Shown here: in pieces, positions 60,182 to 64,000 of the stretch
How the letters are laid out: each line of letters starts with the position of its first letter
Position numbering within the stretch: the stretch's first letter is position 1
From: Hyphomicrobiales bacterium
GTDB taxonomy: Bacteria; Pseudomonadota; Alphaproteobacteria; Rhizobiales; Beijerinckiaceae
Length of the DNA: 64,000 bases
NCBI GenBank assembly: GCA_930633495.1
Contig: CAKNFJ010000002.1
Span: forward strand, 620,001-684,000
Direction: 5' to 3'
The notes under the pieces: model-generated
What the model saw: only the letters and a program-made list of their open reading frames with translations
Databases searched by the model: none
What the model was told of the DNA's origin: nothing
Translations under genes and position numbers: made by a program

Positions 60182-61417
60182 ATGCTGCGCCAGCAGGCCT
60201 ATCGCTTCCGAATTTATCCAAGCCCGGATCAGGCGGGCCTTTTCCGACGGACGGTCGGATGCTGCCGGCTGGTCTACAACCTGTGCCTGGACCAAAAGAC
60301 CCTGGAGTCTCATCGCAGCGCGCCGCGGCGGTTGAGTTACGCGGATCAGTGCGATGGACTGACCGAGCTGAAGCGAGAGGCAGAGTGGCTGAGGGATGTA
60401 CCTCATCACCCGTTGCAGCAGGCGATCCGGGATCTCCATCGCGCCTTCACGAACTTCTTTGAGGGACGGGCCCGCTACCCAACCTTCAGGCGCAAAGGCG
60501 AAAACGAGTCCTTCCGCTATCCCGATCCGAAACAAATCAAGCTCGAAGAGCGGCGTATCTTCCTGCCAAAGGCCGGCTGGGTGGAACTCGTTCAGCACCG
60601 CCGGGTCGAGGGAGCGATCAAGAACGTCACGGTTTCGATGGTCGCCGGCGACTGGTTCGTCTCGATCCAGGTGGAGCAGGAGATACAAGAGGCCGCCCCA
60701 AACCTTGGCCCGGCCATAGGCATCGATCTGGGGGTGGATCAGCCGATCACGCTCTCGAACGGGACTGTCTTCCAGCTGCCGCGCGTCTCGCCGCACGAGC
60801 GCCGGCGGCTCGCAGCAGCTCAGAAGAGTGTCGCCCGCCGGCGGAAGGGCTCCAGGAACCGCGCCAAGGCGCTGAGGCGCGTCGCGCGCCTGCAGGCGAG
60901 GTTCGCCAGACGAAGGAGGGATGCAGCTCACAAGGCCACGACGATCATCGCCAAGAACCACGGCACGATCGTCATGGAGGACCTGAAGGTTAGGAACATG
61001 ACGGCTTCCGCGCGAGGCACGGCCGATGGTCCTGGATCGAAGGTCCGTCAGAAGGCCGGGCTGAACCGGTCCCTCCTCGATATCGCGCCGGGCATGATCC
61101 GCTCGATGCTCGCCTACAAGGCGCCCTGGTACGGATCGGCGCTGATCGCCGTCGATCCGGCCTACACATCGCAGGAGTGTTCTTCCTGCCGCACGGTCGA
61201 TGCGAAAAGCCGCATCAGCCGCTCGCAGTTCGTCTGCACGAATTGCGGTCTCATCGAGAATGCCGACGTCAACGCAGCCAAGTCCATCCTGGCGCGCGGG
61301 CTCGGCTCAACCGGAGGACATCCGGGGATGGCCTGTGAATCGAGCCGCGCTGGCGGCCGGAAACAGGAAATCATGCCTGCGAAGGCGAGAAGCTCGGTCC
61401 TTCAGGGCCGAGATTAG
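60182..61417 (+). CDS. tnpB: TnpB RNA-guided nuclease of IS200/IS605 family
   Basis: A 411-residue protein from ATG 60182 (MLRQQAYRFRIYPS), the typical TnpB start. It has a split RuvC with all three acidic residues: Asp182 in AIGIDLGVDQP, Glu266 in IVMEDLKVRNM and Asp362 in ENADVNAAKSI. The zinc finger is CSSC (333/336) and CTNC (352/355). Length is typical. Active TnpB uses an omega RNA from its 3' region to cut the donor site and keep the element. Not truncated. Confidence 0.93.
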   Translation: MLRQQAYRFRIYPSPDQAGLFRRTVGCCRLVYNLCLDQKTLESHRSAPRRLSYADQCDGLTELKREAEWLRDVPHHPLQQAIRDLHRAFTNFFEGRARYPTFRRKGENESFRYPDPKQIKLEERRIFLPKAGWVELVQHRRVEGAIKNVTVSMVAGDWFVSIQVEQEIQEAAPNLGPAIGIDLGVDQPITLSNGTVFQLPRVSPHERRRLAAAQKSVARRRKGSRNRAKALRRVARLQARFARRRRDAAHKATTIIAKNHGTIVMEDLKVRNMTASARGTADGPGSKVRQKAGLNRSLLDIAPGMIRSMLAYKAPWYGSALIAVDPAYTSQECSSCRTVDAKSRISRSQFVCTNCGLIENADVNAAKSILARGLGSTGGHPGMACESSRAGGRKQEIMPAKARSSVLQGRD

Positions 61418-61471
61418 TCACTTTCAGACGCTGATGGAATGGTTGGTGAAATCCTTCTGGGGAATTCACCT

Positions 61472-62698
61472 ATGGACCTGAAGACCGACCTCACGGAACG
61501 CAATCGCGAAGCCCGCGGTGAAATCGAAGCGGGGCATCACGATCAGATCTCGCCGGATGGGCTGCTGCGGCGCTCGGTCGCGCGCATCGTTTCAACGATC
61601 TCACCGACCGCCGCGACGCTGGTGAAGTTCCATGGCGGCCCCGGCACCGATGGCGCCCTGCAGCAGCGCGCGGCCCTCATTACCGAGCGCCTGGTGAATT
61701 CGGCCTCCACAGCGATCGCCGACGCCGCGCTGGCGTCGCCTGTCCCCGTTCCGCCGAAGTCCCTGATCGCGGCCCTGGCCAAGGAACCGATCGCCGCGAC
61801 CTCCGACCGCAGCATCGCCGGCCTCGTCCGGCATATCGACAGCCAGGCTTCGCGCGCCGCGCGCGCCGCCGTGGCAGGGATGATTGCCTCGATCCGCGCG
61901 CGCCGGGAAAAGCTCGCGCCGCTGGCCAAGTTCGTCACCAACGGGGCCAAGGTGATCACGTTCGGCGGTCCTCGAGGCTCTGCGCCCGCTCAGATGTCTC
62001 TCGTTCGCGGCCTCGTCGCTTTGGGCGTGATCAGCAGCTTCAGCGTCACGCTCATCCCCAACGAGGTTGTCGCCGGAGAAAGGTCCCGCCGCATGCTGGC
62101 GATCATCGGTGGCATGGCAGCCGGCGCCGCCGCTCCGCAGGTCTACCAGCGGCTTCGGAACAACAATGGCTATGGGATGCAGCCGAACTACCAGAATCAG
62201 GGGTACGGCGGCTTTCAGCCGAACTACCGCAGCCCTGGCTACGGGTATCAGGATTATCGCCCAGCTCCGGTCTATGACCATCCGCGCCGCGACTACCGCG
62301 AGCGTCGCCCGTACTACCAGCCCAACTCCTACGCCGCTCGCCCCATCCCCATGTCGGACGAGATGACGATCGCCGCCAAGGCGGTCATCGCGGCCGAGGT
62401 GAACAGCATCGCTCAAGCCGACGCGATGATCGACCAAGCTATCCGCCAGGGCATGAGCTGCATGAGCCAGCTGGGCTATGGCGGAAACTGCGTCGTGCGC
62501 ACCGGCAGCGTGACCATGGACTTCGCTCGCGGCCGCTTCGTTGCCGCCCCTCTCGGACGCGTCGTCGCGCGCGAGGAGAATGGGATCTACAGCGCCGACG
62601 ACATGGTGATGCGGCAGGTCTGGAACCGCGCCAAGGCGCTCAAGGCCCAGGAAGACAGCTACCGCTATGGCGCCGGCGGGTACGGCCCGCGCTTCTGA
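61472..62698 (+). CDS. envelope-type unknown protein with Tyr/Pro-rich region
   Basis: A 408-residue protein, ATG 61472 preceded by GGGGA at 9 bases (ATG 61439 is an alternative). N-terminal 150 residues helical (basic/Ala-rich). Hydrophobic segments around residues 180 (LVRGLVALGVISSFSVTLIP) and 210 (MLAIIGGMAAGAAAP), then a Tyr/Asn/Gly/Pro-rich repeat-like zone (GYGMQPNYQNQGYGGFQPNYRSPGYGYQDYRP), and a globular C-terminus with CMSQLGYGGNC. No family recognised. Ends at a strong terminator. Confidence 0.68.
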   Translation: MDLKTDLTERNREARGEIEAGHHDQISPDGLLRRSVARIVSTISPTAATLVKFHGGPGTDGALQQRAALITERLVNSASTAIADAALASPVPVPPKSLIAALAKEPIAATSDRSIAGLVRHIDSQASRAARAAVAGMIASIRARREKLAPLAKFVTNGAKVITFGGPRGSAPAQMSLVRGLVALGVISSFSVTLIPNEVVAGERSRRMLAIIGGMAAGAAAPQVYQRLRNNNGYGMQPNYQNQGYGGFQPNYRSPGYGYQDYRPAPVYDHPRRDYRERRPYYQPNSYAARPIPMSDEMTIAAKAVIAAEVNSIAQADAMIDQAIRQGMSCMSQLGYGGNCVVRTGSVTMDFARGRFVAAPLGRVVAREENGIYSADDMVMRQVWNRAKALKAQEDSYRYGAGGYGPRF

Positions 62699-62719
62699 TC
62701 CGCAACCACCTGCGCTCGT

Positions 62720-62772
62720 AAGGGCCGGTACACCCCAATTTGAGATCGGGGCGTACCGGCCCTTCTGTTTTC
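62720..62772 (+). terminator. rho-independent terminator
   Basis: A 12-bp stem (62720-62731, AAGGGCCGGTAC, with 62753-62764, GTACCGGCCCTT) with internal pairing, followed by CTGTTTTCTGG. It is 21 bases after the stop of the gene at 61472. The stop of the minus-strand gene at 62776 lies just beyond it, so it may also serve that transcript. Confidence 0.8.
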
Positions 62773-62775
62773 TGG

Positions 62776-63849
62776 TCAGGCCGAAAGGGTCGCGAGCGGA
62801 TCGCTGGCAAGATCCGGGACCAGGTTCAGATCCAGCGCGCGCGCGATCCGCTCGGCGACGACGATCGCGAATTCCTGTGAGCTGGCGCCGCGCGGCCAAT
62901 CCTGGTCGCCGAATTGAGCGTAGGCGGCTCGATAAGCCTCGAAGCAGGCAGCAGCCCGGACCACGGCTTCGGCCGCCGGCGATAGGCTATCGACCTCCTG
63001 GCACGCTCTTTTCAGCTCGGTATACGCGATCAGGAGCTCGAAGGGGGTTTTGCCCAGCTCGCTCGGGGCGATAGCGTATTCGATATCGACCATCGCCCGA
63101 TGGATACTGGCCGCGACTGGATCGTCAAGGGCACTCTCGTCATGGATGGTGACGCTGCCTTCCCCCAGCCGAACGTCTGTGTTCGGCCAAAATGTGTGAG
63201 CGGGGAACCGATCCTTGCTCTCAAGCAGGCTTTCCGCGAAGGCGACGGCTGTTTCCGGCTGATCCCCGCGGAAATATCCGAAACTGGGGCTGTCGCGATC
63301 CGGCATCGCAAGCTCGACCGAACCGATGGCATTGGACAGGATGTTCGAGCGCGGATTCAAGCACCAGACTGGCGCCGGCGCGCGCATATGCACGACGCCC
63401 CCAATCACGAGGACCGCGTCCATCATCTCGCGAACCGCCCCCGCAATCTCATGCTCGCGGTTCGATTCTAAGACAGTCGCTCCCGGTGGGACTCCCGCGT
63501 CGAGAAAGGTGATCAGGCGCCCGGTTCTCCCCTTCAGCGGGTAGTCGATCCAGGATCCGCGCGCTTGCCGGTTGTCGGCCCTTTCCTTCGCGAGCTGGAA
63601 CTCGCTGGCCCGGATCGGCTGGTCGTCTCCATCGAACATTGGCCGGTAAAGCCGGCCATCGACAACGCGCCAGTCGCAATCATGGGGCGGCAGCGTCCGG
63701 CCCCGCATGCTGATAGCAACGGGCGCATCGTCAATCGTGCGGATCGCGATTGGCACGACTTCGCGGTACTCAACGTCCTGCTGGTCGCGCTTCCGAGGGA
63801 GTTTCACCCGAGCGGAATAGGGTACATCGAAGTTGAGGATTGTGGTCAT
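62776..63849 (-). CDS. family A protein 4 (unknown function)
   Basis: A 357-residue protein, ATG 63849 overlapping the stop of the edge gene (ATGA). Family A landmarks: FDVPYSARVKLPRKR at the N-terminus, TIDDAPVAISMRG (compare DHDAPVAIRTKD in protein 3), WRVVDGRLYRP, AVREMMDAVLVIGGVVHMRAPAPVWC, and a helical C-terminus. It lacks the acidic EP pair (AP instead), so it is more distant. No signal peptide. Function unknown. Confidence 0.78.
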   Translation of the reverse strand: MTTILNFDVPYSARVKLPRKRDQQDVEYREVVPIAIRTIDDAPVAISMRGRTLPPHDCDWRVVDGRLYRPMFDGDDQPIRASEFQLAKERADNRQARGSWIDYPLKGRTGRLITFLDAGVPPGATVLESNREHEIAGAVREMMDAVLVIGGVVHMRAPAPVWCLNPRSNILSNAIGSVELAMPDRDSPSFGYFRGDQPETAVAFAESLLESKDRFPAHTFWPNTDVRLGEGSVTIHDESALDDPVAASIHRAMVDIEYAIAPSELGKTPFELLIAYTELKRACQEVDSLSPAAEAVVRAAACFEAYRAAYAQFGDQDWPRGASSQEFAIVVAERIARALDLNLVPDLASDPLATLSA

Positions 63850-64000
63850 ATCTGCAGCATATCGAGGTCGTTAGGAGGTTCGGGCGCGAGCACCTGAACG
63901 ATTTGGGCGGCCCGGCGCGCGGCAAAGCCAGCATGAGCTGCCATTGTGCGATCCATGCGACGCTGAATGATGGTCGGGTCAGCTGGCGGCATGAAGGCCT
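63846..64000 (-). CDS. small protein running off the right edge
   Basis: The frame ends in TGA (63846-63848) overlapping the start of family A protein 4, and is open to the window edge. The visible residues include MPPADPTIIQRRMDRTMAAH, followed by AGFAARRAAQIVQVL and an acidic end (PNDLDMLQI). An ATG at about 63992 could be the start, giving 48 residues, or the gene may extend beyond the window. Coupling to the downstream family A gene is clear. Not recognised. Confidence 0.55.
   Translation of the reverse strand, partial: AFMPPADPTIIQRRMDRTMAAHAGFAARRAAQIVQVLAPEPPNDLDMLQI

Larger units (their letters stand above)
60099..61417 (+). mobile_element. IS200/IS605-type element, tnpB only
   Basis: The element contains tnpB and no visible tnpA, so it would need a transposase in trans. 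A 14-bp hairpin at 60099-60136 lies at the left, and a shorter one at 61393-61412 in the last codons of tnpB at the right. The two share the 16-base core CGGTCCTTCAGGGCCG, including an identical 10-base loop. The left hairpin starts in the stop codon of the ATP-grasp gene. Exact ends and target site are not determinable by eye. The RNA 3' end overlapping tnpB would fit an omega-type guide RNA. Confidence 0.7.

Noticed and set aside
60062..60961. 299-codon minus-strand frame over tnpB
   Set aside because: Antisense to intact tnpB and crosses the element end.
61601..62899. 432-codon minus-strand frame
   Set aside because: Shadow of the gene at 61472 that also crosses a strong terminator and the neighbouring gene.

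Overview
The window is GC-rich, densely coded DNA typical of a large alphaproteobacterial accessory replicon (plasmid, megaplasmid or chromid). I infer Hyphomicrobiales, of the Methylobacterium/Bosea type, from protein style, codon use and the families present; no rRNA or ribosomal-protein gene supports a closer assignment. It holds about 64 credible coding genes and no rRNA, no CRISPR array and no convincing tRNA (one degenerate tRNA-like element is noted). Conjugation-type genes (a DotI/IcmL/TraM-like protein, two IcmC/IcmD/TraQ-like membrane proteins and a lytic transglycosylase lipoprotein), together with a condensin-like SMC, an ScpB-like protein and a DnaA-like protein without an ATPase domain, argue for a self-maintaining, probably conjugative, large plasmid rather than ordinary chromosome.

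Layout. 0-10 kb: transglycosylase, two coupled members of an unrecognised protein family (family A below), a hybrid histidine kinase, a PD-(D/E)XK-like protein and a secreted DNA/RNA endonuclease. 10-20 kb: FtsH-like protease, two overlapping PP2A-like metallophosphatases, a YqgE/AlgH protein, a Panacea-domain protein, a third family A protein and a GIY-YIG protein. 20-27 kb: a five-gene operon (nadE, pncB, an NMN adenylyltransferase, pncA, a Nudix protein) that encodes a full route from nicotinamide to NAD+, with a good sigma70-like promoter. 27-36 kb: signalling block with an MHYT-GGDEF-EAL protein, a DSF-synthase-like crotonase (RpfF-like), a membrane PAS-GGDEF-EAL protein and a second crotonase that lacks a catalytic glutamate. 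36-45 kb: mostly unknown envelope and cytoplasmic proteins, then scpB coupled to an unknown helical protein. 45.5-47.7 kb: a hipBA-type toxin-antitoxin locus behind an array of six 20-bp palindromes. 47.8-52 kb: type IVB secretion-like genes, and the DnaA-like gene with its terminator. 52-58 kb: dsbA-like gene, smc, dCTP deaminase. 58-64 kb: beta-class DNA methyltransferase, R2K-like ATP-grasp protein, an IS200/IS605-type TnpB element, an envelope-type protein and the fourth family A protein.

How it fits together: the replicon appears to carry its own segregation, conjugation, cofactor-salvage and signalling equipment. Many neighbouring genes are translationally coupled through GTGA or ATGA overlaps. 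A short AAGGAT motif is frequent in intergenic regions and may be a replicon-specific control element. The strongest leads are the plasmid-borne NAD+ module, the four-member family A, the RpfF/GGDEF-EAL module whose ribosome-binding site lies in a hairpin, the phased operator array before hipBA, and the ATPase-less DnaA.
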